Assembly: GCA_031772625.1 (NCBI GenBank)
Contig: CM062818.1
Location: forward strand, 208,720,310-208,784,309
DNA length: 64,000 nt
Direction: 5' to 3'
Origin: Pinus tabuliformis
Lineage: Eukaryota; Streptophyta; Pinopsida; Pinales; Pinaceae
The notes under the pieces were generated by a model that did not search any database, had not been told where the DNA came from, and was given only the letters and a program-made list of their open reading frames with translations. How positions within the stretch are numbered: position 1 is the stretch's first letter; every line of letters starts with the position of its first letter. Positions 1-11,916 of this stretch are shown here, one piece after another. Position numbers and translations under genes: made by a program.

Positions 1-409
1 AGATTAGTTTCCTTTTAAATTTTTGTCTCGTGTTATCTTAACCTGTTGTCTTGATTTTTGATAGTTTAGAGTTTTAGACTCTAAGCAATTAACCTATCTA
101 CTAGTTAACTTTAACACTTAGTCCTAATTCAGTTTCTATTGTTTTAATGTGACAACAAGTCTAGCCTAATTCCCAACATGCTGTAATGTGCTTCCAAGTT
201 TATGAACACCTGAATTGATCTAAATATTATGTCCTAATCTATGCCCATAGATTAGCCTAACAAGCTATTGGATAAGCACCAAGAGTATGGTGATGTCAAC
301 AAGAGCACAACCCAAGTCAAGTACAAGAGCATGCAAGGGAGAAGTGTGAGAAAGGCATTGCATGAGAAGTGTGACAAAGAACAACATGCGCACAAAAGTT
401 GAAAGGTCA

Positions 410-1060
410 CAGTGTGATAAGATAAGATAATTTTATCAATGTCTAATGAATGACCACAAAAGTAGGTCAACGGGACTAGAAGATACATCTAGTAAGAGTA
501 CAATGTGGGAGTGCAAATGCCACTCCATGGAAAATTATAATACAAAAAATATATATGCAAAATGAAATAATGAAAAATACAAACAATAGGACATCCTCAT
601 GAACATGAACATGTCTAAAACTGTATCAGCGGCCCAATGAAGAGCCCAAGGAGAGAGAGAGTTGAACATGAGGTCCATGATGTCAAGAATGTCAAATATA
701 ATCACCGATGGCGAGGAGGGCAACCCGAGCATTGGCTCACTTTCCGAGTCCTCCTGAGCTATCTAGGAATCTAGTTGCACGATCCTGGGGGAAGGAAGGA
801 TCAAGGGATACTCCTAACGTCTAAGACCGAAAGAAAAAAGCTTTGGATAAGTCTTTGACTACTCCGCTGCGATTGGGAAGGAATTTGTTGGGGGATGCAC
901 TGCCCTAGATCTACCTAGAACTAATCCCTTCAGTGCTTTGGACATGCATAGATGATGTGTTATTCGAAACCTTTGTACCAGTCTCGAGGATATCAATTGG
1001 CCTCCTTTAGTGGGGGGTTGAGGGGAGACTCGATGTCTCATACTCTACTATATGAAGTAC
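410..1060 (-). repeat. Unclassified dispersed repeat, copy 1 (coding relic)
   Basis: The segment from the GATAAGATAA run to the GGGGGGTTGAGGGGAGACTCG motif recurs at 35100-35755 and, more diverged, at 52930-53640. Minus-strand translations of the three copies can be aligned by eye around short motifs (MR-R--PQ-P, PGSC/LGSC, RTR), which suggests a decayed protein-coding repeat. The family was not recognised. Confidence 0.5.
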
Positions 1061-1431
1061 TCTAGAACTCAACTTGCCACTTATTTCTTCAATCAGTCAG
1101 ATCAACCTGAAAGTATGATGTGATTGTCATGGTCATCCCCATGCGATGTGGTGTATATAGGGCCAAAGATCTGTGTCTAATTATCTCCCTGGTGAAGAGG
1201 GCTAAGCATCTATGATCTGGATATCGGAAAAAGGTAGATATGGAGTTGCATGAATCTCTATAGAGGCAATGGAAGCATCATCTGATCTCATAGTATAAGG
1301 GGCACCTAAAAATGAGGTATTACTATGTCTTTGGCTCCTGTAGGTGACACATCTAGCAAATCCTATCAAACCGTTGTATATGGTGGTCAGTCTCCACTCA
1401 AAGTTAGATGAACAGTGAAGTGAAATAGAGA
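1061..1431. other. Flank left of the Copia 5' LTR
   Basis: This is non-repetitive sequence, apart from the block duplication, lying between the unclassified repeat and the LTR start. A minus-strand open stretch (1202-1462) runs from here into the LTR, but no domain is recognisable and it is not called as a gene. Confidence 0.4.
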
Positions 1432-1785
1432 TGTTAATTTTTGATGGATATGGTAGCATCAAACAGGTGTTCTAGTCTCTAAGGTGTCAAAGAGGCTAAG
1501 AAACACGAGATCTCCAAAACCCAAAAATGTTTCGAGAGAAAACACTTAGAGACCTCTCAATTAAATTAATTGATCGATAATTAAAAAGTTCCTACATCTA
1601 ACTTAGGAAATTGATTAATTATTTGGTATTAATTGAGGAAATCAATTTTGCTCTAGAGATTTTCCGAAAAAGCGATTTGACAGAGTCTAAGATGATCTGA
1701 GCCATCGATCATGATTGGATCTTGGTCATTGAAGCTCCAACGTGAGATTATAAGAGCAAGTCAAAGGGATTGGAGAAGACACGGT
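1432..1785 (+). mobile_element. Copia 5' LTR, left part (copy 1)
   Basis: The LTR starts TGTTAATTTTTGATGG, preceded by AGAGA, and matches the 3' LTR start at 15795 and 50543. It is interrupted after GAGAAGACAC by the 11-kb insertion and resumes at 12785. Against the 3' LTR it shows several differences per 100 bases, so the element is old. Confidence 0.85.
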
Positions 1786-2511
1786 TGTCGCTCAGATTGT
1801 ACAAGCACCGCAACAACTGCTCAGGTTGGGGGTTGTCACCTTGATCCCAGACCTCTCCATTCTAGTTGTCTCCCAACAGCAAGCTATGGAGGGTAGACCC
1901 TATGGAAATGAGACAATGGAAGACAAGTTGAAACCAACTTATTCGGGAGACATAATTGAGTGGCCTAACTACTCGGTTTAATTTAGCAAGACTTAAGGAT
2001 TCGATTAGATTTAGCAATGAGACCAGTGCTTTATGGAGTCAAAATTCTTGCTTATTACAAATCAAGACCAAGTAATCGGATGGACAACAACTGCTTAAAA
2101 GATCAACTAACCTATATGAGATGCAAGTTCTACAAACTAGGTGTAATGCAAGGATCTTGGTTAATTTCAAATTATACGCCTAGTCTAATGGAACCTCACT
2201 CTTAACTATTTTGAGATCAATCTTTAGAGTAGGTTGTGGGATCGAAGCCAACGGGAAGCAAGCAGAGACTTGATTAACGATACCTCCCCCTATGTTCCAA
2301 CCACCCAGTGCCTCCAGCGCTGTAGAGACTGTGGCTCTGACGACTGCAAGGTCATTGTGTTAACCACTAGAAAGGTGTTGAATCCCTCAAGCTAGGTGAG
2401 AGAGGGTTGTCCTAGGAGTCTATCAACCAAGCTTATGCTTGGAGGTAAGTTATTAGTGCAAGTTAAGCCTAGAATGCTTATGCAATGATTGTGAGAGAGA
2501 TTCTTAGTTAA

Positions 2512-2705
2512 GATTACTTAAGGTCTAGGTACTTAGGTTATGATGATTCTTTAAAGATAAGAGTACTTATAAAGTTATAAATCAAATGCAATATTTCTTA
2601 CAACCAAGGATTACTTAAGGTCTAGGTACTTAGGTTATGATGATTCTTTAAAGATAAGAGTACTTATAAAGTTATAAATCAAATGCAATATTTCTTACAA
2701 CCAAG
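2512..2705. repeat. 97-bp tandem duplication
   Basis: Two adjacent, near-perfect 97-bp units start with GATTACTTAAGGTCTAGGTA at 2512 and 2609. The same pair is present in copy 2 at 37207 and 37304, so it arose before the block duplication. Confidence 0.9.
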
Positions 2706-3780
2706 AAAATGCCAATTAACTTAGTGCCAATGTTAACCAAACCACAAGATGTCAATTACTCAAGATATTCAATTAACAATCTTATGCCACAATTATTCTC
2801 TTAGACAAGGCCAATATTGAACGATGGTCACTTAAGATGCCAATTTCTCAAGATAAATCATAAAGTTTCCAAAGCTTATTAAGATTATGAAAGAGCAATG
2901 AACTTAACTTAGAGCAAATGTTTTAACCACAATGTCAGTTAGATCTTATGCCAAGGTAACTTAGCTTATCAATGAGATTAGAAGATAGATGTTTTGAGAG
3001 ATTTTAGTGCCAAGTTAACAAATTATCAAATCTAACATAAAACAAGCAATTGTTAGAACCTAACATAAACCACCATGAACCAAATAAATCATGAAAAAAC
3101 TACTTATGATGAAGCTATGACAGCAGCAAGTAAACCAATCTAGATCCAAGAGATAGCAAGCATATAGTAACCAGATATGATCAATGAGATGCCTAATAAC
3201 TTGTCAAAGTAAACACAAGTTAATTATCCTTCTTATGATGATTTACTCACTATTATATCAGATCTGAAATACTTATTACAACAGTAAGAAAAGTAAATCA
3301 ACAGTGAGTTATTAGTGCAATAATTTGTGCCAAAATGTGTCCAAATGCTAGAGTAAGCTTGCCAAACTGAAAAATATGATTTTTTAGCCCTTTAAGATGC
3401 AATATTCAGAAAATATCAAATCTGATCTCACAGTTATGCAGAGATATTCTAGCAAGCTAAAAAGTAGATCTATGCCAGCTATTCAATACCTAAGTGCCCA
3501 AAAAACTAAGAAATTTTAATCATGCAATTTTTTGAGGTGTTTAGACAGTTATATGTGTTTTTAGGGCCATTATATCAGTGTTACAAAGAATTTATTACAG
3601 TTGTAGCAAAACAGAGATAAAAGGAGGGTTTAGAGAGCAAACCCTAGGCCCGAGGTCTTGTAGATAATTTGTCCACATTTGCCAAAATTTCTCCAATGAT
3701 TTTGCCACCTGAAAACACCAACTTAGGGCCAATTTTTTTGCAAAACACACCAAGTTTCAGTCCCAAAAAAATTCAGAGAT
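2706..3780. other. AT-rich non-coding part of the 11-kb insertion
   Basis: I see no gene, LTR or inverted repeat here. The sequence is AT-rich with many short CCAA, TTAACTTAG and AAGATTATG motifs. The equivalent in copy 2 is 37401-38470. Confidence 0.4.
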
Positions 3781-4320
3781 GAGCAGAGGTCAATTTAGGG
3801 CCAAGAGAGGGCAACGCTAAGCCCAGTAGGGCTAGCATTGGGAAAGAGAGGGCCTAGAAGGCCAAGGAAGGGACAAAGGAGGCGGGAAAAGGCCAAGAAG
3901 GCCTGACACTGGAGCGAGAAATCCCTCTCAGAGCTAGCGGCTAGGGTTTGAGGTTGAATGATGGTTGAAAAGGGCCAAAAGGAGGGCCAAAAAGGAGAGC
4001 AAAGGGAAAAAAGGAAAGGCACAGGAGGCCGAGAGGAGGACGAAGGAGGAAGAGGGTAGGAAAGAGCTTGAAAAGCCCACGACTTGCCCTAAAGGCAGTC
4101 ATTTAGGGTAAAGAAGGGGGCCGAGGTCTCCTAGGTCCACGGCCAGGCCGAAAAAGGCCTAAAATCCTTGACGCAGGGGCAAATAGGGAAGGTCGAGACC
4201 CCTAGAGGCTATGGCCAGCCCTAAAAGGGCTAAAAATGATGACGCAAAGGGTTAGAAGGTTGACACAAGGGCTAGAGAGGGAAACGTTGGCCTTGAAGAG
4301 GTTATATACTACCCTCAAAA
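3781..4320. repeat. Purine-rich GGCC-motif tract with degenerate tandem units
   Basis: The plus strand is strongly purine-biased and full of AGGGCC, GGCCAAGAAGGCC and similar motifs. Around 4110-4260 two degenerate units of about 73 bp can be aligned, each containing GGCCAG, a CCTAAAA-type run and TTGACGCA/ATGACGCA. The antisense open frame at 3795-4022 is a by-product of this composition. Copy 2 equivalent: 38470-39010. Confidence 0.5.
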
Positions 4321-4623
4321 GCCTAGATCTAACTCTATTCTAGCTCTTATTGCTTGATCACACCTGCAAAAAAAAAATTCACAAATGCCCAAAACCCCAA
4401 TATATACAAAAATTCTCAAAACCCCAAAAACCTAATTAGAGAAAATAATTTAGAGAATTATTATACAAAATTATTTACAAATATACAAAGTTTTTGAAAG
4501 AAATTTTGAGAAATAAACTTTTTAGGATTGTTTTGATAAATGGCTAAGTATATTTTTAAGAATTAATGCAAGCTACAGCCTTAGCGAAATTAAATAAACC
4601 ATATAAATATTCAAAGTCCAAAT

Positions 4624-5554
4624 TGTTGAAATATGTAACTAGGTTCGGTCTTCAAAAATATATATTTGTCAAAAGAATTTTTATTATTGTTAAAATGACT
4701 TATTAAAGCATGGGTTTCATGCTTGGGTCATCATTTTATTAGTCAAGTCCCCATTGTGGACTCCTAGGAATAATAAAGTCACTAGAGTCATTGTATATTT
4801 TATGAGACCCTTCTTAGGTTTTTGAACGATGTAAAAAGAATCCTTTTTTAGTCAAAAAAGAATTATGTAACCTCCACACCAAATCAACCTCAAGGAAGGC
4901 AATTCGACCTCATTGGAAGGATATATGTACAAGGTAGATCATTCATTTGGAGCATCTCACTCTCTCACACATAGTTCAATATCTGAAGCTAGAAGCTGGG
5001 AAAAAGTGCGAAGGTGAAGAAGGAGACTAAAAGGAGTGTGAGTTTGGGCAAAAAGGAAAGGAAGGACAAAATCAAAGTTTTGGTCTCTCTCTCTCTCATA
5101 TGGCCTAGTTTAGGAGATCGAAGTCTCCTTGTCAAAGTCAAAGTTGTTGTTGATGTCGGAAGCTGCCAGGTCGAAGTTGTTAGGGTTGAAGTGCTACTAC
5201 TACTAGGTCAAAGTTGTTGGGGTTGAAGTGCTACTGCTACTAGGTCGAAGGTTGGATCGAAGAAGGAAAGGTTGGCTTGGTGTGGAGGAGGTATGTGCCT
5301 AGGTTGAAGAGTCTCAAGAAAAACTATTGAAGGAAGAGATTTTTGACTGGGTTTTCCCCTAGATAGGGATTTTGCCCTGGCAGAGTGCCTACATCTTGTG
5401 TCTTGTGTTTTTGTGATCTTCATGCACACATAATTTGGTAATTGCTTGATGAAAGATAATATAACAAATAAGTAAAAGAAGCCAACATAATTCACAAGTA
5501 ATTATCAAGAAAGAGAAATTTAACCCTAATCCTACTAGCATTGATTTTTCAACA
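4624..5554 (+). mobile_element. Solo LTR, Copia-related family A (copy 1)
   Basis: It begins TGTTGAAATATGTAACTAGG and ends GATTTTTCAACA, with flanking CAAAT (4619-4623) and CAAAC (5555-5559), a one-mismatch TSD seen identically in copy 2. No primer site or internal region follows, so it is a solo LTR left by LTR-LTR recombination. Its 3' part shares the TTTTCCCC, TTTTGCCCTGGC, CTACATCTTGTGTC series with 26489-27593 (inverted), 33162-34334 and the Copia 5' LTR at 58217, which places the family with Copia. Confidence 0.85.
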
Positions 5555-6014
5555 CAAACAAGGTCTCAGCCTACGTCCAGTTTGTGAACTTGGAGCCCAA
5601 GGACTAGGGAACCTACAAACACGATATAATTTCTTTAAAAAAGCTTCTTAGACATATGGCGAAACAAATCATCTAAGATAAACCCAAAATCTACCAATAC
5701 AATGATCTTATCCCCATCCAATGAAAAACAAACTTTTAAAAAATATTTAAGCACAATATAGGAATGTCCATACCCAGTGCATACCACAAATCAGTAGACA
5801 ACAAACACCATGAACTGCACCCCAAAGCCTTTATTATGATTCAAATGATGTTCCCAGCGAAACAATAACGTTACATCAGTTTTTCTGCAGGATTTCCTTA
5901 GCCAAACATTTGATGGCTTGAGACTAAAATGACTCTCTATGTATAGATAAATCCTCCAAGTCGAAAAATAACGACTAGTTGGCTTGATCCTCATCAAAAT
6001 AATCTCGATCGTCG
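5555..6014. other. Spacer between solo LTR and LINE
   Basis: Part of the 11-kb insertion with no recognisable feature. A minus-strand open frame of 79 codons (5791-6030) shows no domain. Confidence 0.4.
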
Positions 6015-6035
6015 ATAAATCCTTGATCAACTTTT
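6015..6035. repeat. LINE target-site duplication, left (copy 1)
   Basis: The 21-bp ATAAATCC...CTTTT sequence is repeated exactly at 11896-11916. It merges on the right into the T run that represents the LINE poly-A tail on the minus strand. Confidence 0.9.
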
Positions 6036-6265
6036 TTTTTACAGAAACAGTTATGGGATTTCATTAAGTATTTGGCAAAATGCCAGATTTTCGGTTACAA
6101 AAGGTGAAACTGGTTTCTTGGCATCTCTCCAACCAGCGGGACATGGCGCATATGCTTATGAATCGCCTCTTTTTACAATTTATCACATGAACTCTTGCTG
6201 CTGATTTCCCAAGCTTATGAATGCATACAAACTGATTTAACAAAAGACAGAAAAACATAGAAAAA

Positions 6266-9200
6266 TTAGGGAATTGGTTCCCAAGAGATTTCATTATCTC
6301 TGAGAATAGTTCCAGCACCTAGCTGGGCTGCCTTATTTGCCTCTATGTCTGCTTCTTTGTTGTTGTTTCTCAGGATATGAAAGAATTTCAATTTTAGGAG
6401 CTTTGTCATGCCTTTTATTCTTGTAATTGTCCTTGCAAGTCGAAGATCTGCTAGATTTGTGTTGGTCACCATTGCATTGATGATGACCTGGGAATCCCCG
6501 AAAACAACTGCTTCTATGTGCCCCAGTTCTTTAAGCATTTTGATCCCTTGAAACAGAGCCATGACTTCAGCTTGTATGCTTGAGGAGTGGCCCAGTCCCC
6601 ATGCAAACCTGTGTATAGATGCTTCTTCTGGATTTATAATGAGTCCTCCTGCTCCAGCCATTCCTGGATTTCCCTTGGCTGCCCCGTCAAAGAAAAGAGA
6701 GGGGAGTGTTTGCTTGGACAGCCAAGATTGAAATTCTTCTTCGGTTTTCCTTATTTGCCAATCTTTGAGACATATAGGTGGGATTTTTGATTTTTGGAAA
6801 TTGAGGTTAAGGGCTGCTCCAAACTCAATATCCTGCTGGCTTAGATTTGTGTCATCGCTTTTGTCTCTTAGCCACTCATTTAACTGACTTTTCACTGTAT
6901 TTGCTACTAGTTTGAAGTTCTGTTCCTTATCTCTGAAAATCCTTCTGTTCCTCTCCAACCAGATTTGCCAGCTGATGAATTTGGGCAGAGCATTCCATGC
7001 TGCTTTGACAATCTTGTTTTTTGGGCTTGGGCCTGGATACCTGGCCAGCCACCCAGCAAACAAGTCTGGGACAGAGTGGGGGAAGACGGGCATAAATTTC
7101 GATGATCCAAGGAGCTCGTGCCAGATTAGACCTGTGTAATTGCACGCCAGCGAGAGGTGAAGAGCAGATTCCGGACTTTCCTTGCATAGTGTGCATCTTG
7201 ATGGCCCTAGAAAGCCCCTTTTCTGAAGTCTATCATCTGTTAGGATTTTTTGGTGGCATAGCAGCCAGCAGAAATGGTCAATTTTTGGAATGGTAGGGAA
7301 ATTCCAAATACCAGTCCAGGGCACCGGATTAGGAGGCACGTGAGGTCTCTCCATGAATTTGGCGTAGCCCTGAGCCACCGTGTAACCAATCTGCTTCGGT
7401 CCCCAGCCTCTCGTGTCTTTTCTTCTTGCGTGCAACGGAGCCACCCCATGCAGCATCTTCAACAGCGTGTCATATTCTGACTGCAACGTAGATGGAACGT
7501 TGATCTGTTTCCAGCCAGACCAGCTGTCTCCACACCAATTCGATATGTCCCAGAGCGTTTTTATATTGGCTTCATCCATCCATACCTTCAACTCGTTCCT
7601 AAGATTCGAGTTCACCAGCGGAGGCCTGTTCATTATGCTATCATCCCATAACCTGATGTGTTTGCCATTTCCTGGTATCCAGTAGGCATTGTCTCTTATT
7701 AGCGGGCCAATTTTAATAATTAGAGTGCTGAGTGAGGTTCTGTTATGGTCTTTGGGCTGCTCCAGGCACCGAAGTCTCTGTCCTTTGAAATATTTCCTCC
7801 ACAGCGCCAGTTGAACCCATCCTGGCTTTGGAGCTATGATCTTCCAAATCAGTTTGGCTCCCATTGCTAGATTCTGCGTACTTAGATTTTTATAGTTTAA
7901 ACCTCCCTCCTGCAGCGGTCTGGAGACTATTTCCCAATTAACCAGAGAGATTCTCTTCTCATTTTGTTTGCCTCCTTTCCAGAGAAAGTTCCTGATTAGC
8001 TCCTCCATCCTCTTAATGATTCCCACCGGCGCCAAAAGAACAGAGAATTGAAATAGCGGCAGGCTGCTAAGCACGGATTTGATGAGTACTGATTTTCCGG
8101 CAATGTTGAGCCAGGAGGATCCCCAGGCCTGCATTTTTGCTTTGAATTTTTCTATCTGGGGATGCCAATCCTTGCTCTTAGCCCTCTTATGAAAGATGGG
8201 CAGCCCAAGGTATTTAAAGGAGGTCTAGGATGCTGAAGCTGCAAAGCCTAGACATCTGGCTATGGAACTTGCAGCAACAGCTGAGATATTCCAGCAGTAA
8301 ACATGACACTTACCCCTGTTTAGTTCACTGCCCGATGCTTGACAGTAGTCTTCCAGCACTTCTTTGAATTTGCTTGCAGACAGTTGAGTTGCAGCCCCTA
8401 ATAACAAGGTATCATCTGCGAAGAGGGCGTGGTTGATGCTCTTAACCCCTCTTGCTATGCACAGGCCAACTATATCTTGATCTTGTTGCTTCTTGTTTAA
8501 GTAGAAACTGAGGACAGAGGCCTGCAGCACAAAGAGGAGGGGTGAGAGGGGGCACCCCTGCCTCAGCCCTCTAGAAGCTTTGAAGAAGTCAGCAGCCCTG
8601 CCATTCACTAAAGGTGCAATCCAGGGTTCCGAAATACAAGCTCTGATCCACTTGATAAAAGTTTGTCCAAAGCCAAGTTTGTGCAAAACAACAAACAAAA
8701 ATCTATGTCTTACACGATCAAATGCATTAGCTAGGTCGAGTTTAATGACCATACCTTTTTCTTTTCGACGAAGACTGGAATGAATCGCCTCTTGGACCAG
8801 GATGAAATTATCTACTAGCTGCCTGCCATGTATAAATCCACCTTGATTCTCCGGGATGATTTTGGGGAGGATTTTCTTCAATCTGTTTGCTATTACCTTG
8901 GTAATCACTTTATATCCAATGTTGCATAAGGATATAGGACGGAATCTATTAAATGAGTTTGCCCCTTTTTCTTTAGGTATGAGGGCGAGGAATGTTGAAT
9001 TTGTGCAGCCTCCAATTTTTTGACACTCTTGGGACTTCTGGATCATTTTGAAAAGCTCCTTCTCAACTATCTGCCAACATGTCTGAAGAAATCTGGGCGT
9101 GAAACCATCCGAACCCGGGGCTTTGTCGGGTTCCATTGCAAAGAGGGCTTCCCTAACTTCGTTTTTGGTGATTTTGCCTTCAAGAGCCTGGTTCATTTTA

Positions 9201-10491
9201 GATGTGATGAGGTTGGGAACAGCATCTAGCAGTTTGTCATTTGGCTAGTCTCCACGCCTTCACTATACATCTTCTCAAAGTGATCTGAAGCTGCCCTCTT
9301 AATGCTGGAAAAATCTTTTAAAGTGCAGTTGTCTTTTTTGATTTCAGATATAGAATTGCGACATTTCTTGGCTTGAGCCTGCTTGTGGAAAAAAGAAGAA
9401 TTTCGGTCCCCAGCTTTGAGCCATAGACTCCTTGACTTGAGCCTCCAGAATTCTTCTTCTGCCAGACAAGCCTTATGGAACTTTTGTTGTAGCTGAGATT
9501 CCTTGTCCAGCTCTTCTTTGGTGATTTCGGCAGCTTCTAGGTGGAGGTGTTGTTTTTCCAGTTCACTTTGAATTTTTTTCCTGTCCACAGCGGGATTGGG
9601 CAAGGTCTTAACCCAGCCTTTCAGCATCGTTTTAACTCTTCGAAGTTTTTCCTCCCAAACAAAGAAAGGAGAACCCTTGACTGGCTCTTTCCAGCAATCT
9701 CTGACCTTTTGCATGAAGTCTGTCTCTTTAGTCCATAGAGAGCTAAATCTGAAAGGGATAGGCCCCAGATCCTTAGAAGTCAACAACTCTAGACTAATGG
9801 GCTTGTGATCTGAAACACTACTATGGAGAATACGCATTCTAGTCTCTAACCCAAGAAGCAGGAAAGAACTTTGAACAAAAAATCTATCAAGTCTTGCCGC
9901 TATGTGACCCGGTCCAACTCTCTTATTTGACCATGTGAACGTGCCTGTGACCGGCTTTATATCTAGCAGATCCCAGTCTTGCATGAGGTCTTCCGCCCAT
10001 TCTCTTGCCGGATCTCTGACTATGCTCCCTCCTCTTTTTTCTGTTGAGAGGAGGGTGAGATTTAGATCTCCGGCTATGATTATGTTTTCCAGATTTTCTA
10101 GATCTGCCAGACTTTTGATGGAGTCCCAGCAGTTTTTTTCTCCCCTGCATTGTTAGGAGCATACACATTGAATAGACAAATAATCTCCTTTGATTCTAAA
10201 TGCTGCATTTTTTAAAAAAATCCAATGGGTATTCAGGGACTCAGAGATTAATGAGAACTTATTTGTGTTCCAGAGCGACCCAAGTCCTCCCGATGCTCCA
10301 CGGGCAGAGATTGCATGCGCTCCACTTTTGTTCCAAAATTTTTTGCTTGCTTGGAGGAAAGCTGTGTCCTCCAATTTGGTCTCCTGGATGAGGAGGATAT
10401 CCGGGGCTTCCAATCTTATTAAACTCTTCATTGCTTCTTCCTTAGCTGTGGTGCCCATTCCCCTACAATTCCAGGAGACTATCTTCATCAT
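6266..10491 (-). pseudogene. LINE ORF2 (copy 1), broken
   Basis: The ancestral product is the endonuclease/reverse transcriptase that nicks the target and primes cDNA synthesis. The apurinic-endonuclease domain starts IVSWNCRGMG, with QET and later GDLNL and SDHKP motifs. The RT domain (8225-9196 and on) has GFIHGRQ, LDLANAFD, GLRQGCPLSPLLF and the FADD box. The zf-RVT segment FCWLLCH...CTLC follows, then RNase H with FFDGA, QAE, GDSQ and EAD acidic residues. Lesions: a +1/-1 homopolymer pair leaves about 80 nt out of frame (10140-10213), a 1-base loss occurs near 9237, and a TGG-to-TAG change sits at 8225-8227. The last 622 codons are open. Confidence 0.95.
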
Positions 10492-11736
10492 TTATTTTTG
10501 CCTTGGTGAGCTCCCTTGGAGCCCTGGGATTGGATCCTCGTCATCTTCGGGGTTTTTGCTAGAAGCTTCTCTAACGTTGGCTGGCTGCCCTGGAGCTTGT
10601 CCTTATAGGTTTCTTGTTCTCTTTTTTCCTTTGCAGATTTGCGTCCTCTTGTAGATCTTCTAGGAGAGGACTGAGATTCACCTATTTCCCCTTCTTCCTC
10701 CGATTCCTCAGACTCTTGGGTTTCCTCCTCCTCTTCTGATATCCTCCCTTTGGATTTCTCTGGAACGCTTTTGGTGGAGGGGGAGGCTTTAGAGGGAGAG
10801 GCCTCCTTTGGGATTTCTGTCTCCTGGGTGTTCATGATTTCAGATCCAAGGATCTCGAATTTATTCCCTTGGCTTTCCATGGATGGTTTCTGAGCAGGGC
10901 CCGCTTGAGGAGCTTTGGCGTTTCCATTTGCATTCTTCTTGTGAAAGGTTTTGGAACGCTTTGCCTGATTCCATCCTTCTTCCTTCCCTTTTTCTTCCAC
11001 CCCTTTGGACGGGCAGTCTCTGGCAAAGTGTCTGTAGACGTGGCACTTCCGGCATTTGAATGGCAGCTGCTCATAATCCAGTTTCTGTACATGAGTCCAG
11101 GACCTACAACTATTTTGATGGCTTCCGGTAGTCCGACCTCCAGATCTACCTCCACACAGATTCTGGCACAATCATACTGGTCCTTGCTGTTGGCCTTGTC
11201 TATAAATTTTCCAAGGGTATTTCCTATGTGCTTCAAAGAATCCCAGTTCCAGCAGTGAACTGGGAGATTGGGGAGTCTCACCCACACCGGGACCGTTGTA
11301 GGCACATCCACCGCCGATCGAAGTCTGGCGTCCATTTATTTAAATACAGCCCTTGGGGGCCCATGAAGTAGGGGCCATTCCTGAAAATGAGATCTTTGTC
11401 TTCTTTTGCAAAGAATTCAAACAAAAAATATCCTCTCTCGAGGAAGTAAGAGGTTACCTTGTTTTTTATCAAAGGTGCCCAGTTCCTGGCGACCCAGTTC
11501 TCGGTTGACTTCAGGGAAGGCCAAAGTCCTGTAAACTGACCAACCAGAGCCCGATCTGCCAGAGACAATGCTACTTGGATCGGTCCTTCTGGCGGAAGGG
11601 CGATCTCAGGGATATCTTCGAGCTTTTTCACAAACTTTGTTGCTTCCATGCATTTCTTCTTGGGCAAAGAGGCCAGCAGGGTTTTGAAGGCCTCAGCGGC
11701 GGAAGGTGAAGGAGGAGAGGGAGTCGGCTCCTCCAT
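10488..11736 (-). pseudogene. LINE ORF1 (copy 1), two frameshifts
   Basis: ORF1 encodes the RNA-binding gag-like protein of the LINE. It starts MEEPTPSPPSPSAAEAF at 11736. A DUF4283-like region follows, then the CCHC knuckle CRKCHVYRHFARDC and an acidic, Ser/Glu-rich tail. Relative to the intact copy at 45165-46415 it lacks one base near 11312 (GCCGATC versus GCCGGATC) and one near 11100 (CCAGGACC versus CCAGGGACC), leaving three overlapping partial frames. Its TGA stop overlaps the ORF2 ATG. Confidence 0.9.
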
Positions 11737-11895
11737 GAAGAGCCAACAGATCCAGCCAGGGTGGCCGCAGCCTGCAGCAGATCCCTCGGCGGACTCCCTC
11801 GCAGGCTGAGAACGCGCGAAATGCGGGCGTGCTCGCAGGCTTCAGATCGCGCGAAATGCGGATCTCGCAGGTTATAAAAGTTATATTTTTTAGTT
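11737..11895 (-). promoter_or_regulatory. LINE 5' leader with CpG-rich tandem motif (copy 1)
   Basis: The short leader upstream of ORF1 is GC- and CpG-rich inside AT-rich surroundings. The motif CTCGCAGG recurs at 11798, 11832 and 11864, with CGCGCGAAATGCGG between copies. Internal promoters are expected at LINE 5' ends, so a promoter role is inferred from position and composition only. Copy 2 equivalent: 46416-46574. Confidence 0.45.
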
Positions 11896-11916
11896 ATAAA
11901 TCCTTGATCAACTTTT
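11896..11916. repeat. LINE target-site duplication, right (copy 1)
   Basis: Exact repeat of 6015-6035, marking the 5' end of the LINE. Confidence 0.9.

Larger units (their letters stand above)
6036..11895 (-). mobile_element. Plant LINE (RNase H-bearing L1 type), copy 1
   Basis: A full-length minus-strand non-LTR retrotransposon of about 5.86 kb with a T run (poly-A) at its left end and a 21-bp TSD. From 5' to 3' it has a CpG-rich 5' leader, ORF1 (DUF4283-like plus CCHC knuckle) and ORF2 (endonuclease, reverse transcriptase, zf-RVT, RNase H). Both ORFs carry breaks in this copy. It lies in the 11-kb insertion, itself in a Copia LTR. Confidence 0.95.

Noticed and set aside
6907-7685. Many open frames opposite or overlapping LINE ORF2
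   Set aside because: They are shadows of the RNase H / zf-RVT region in other frames, repeated identically in copy 2.
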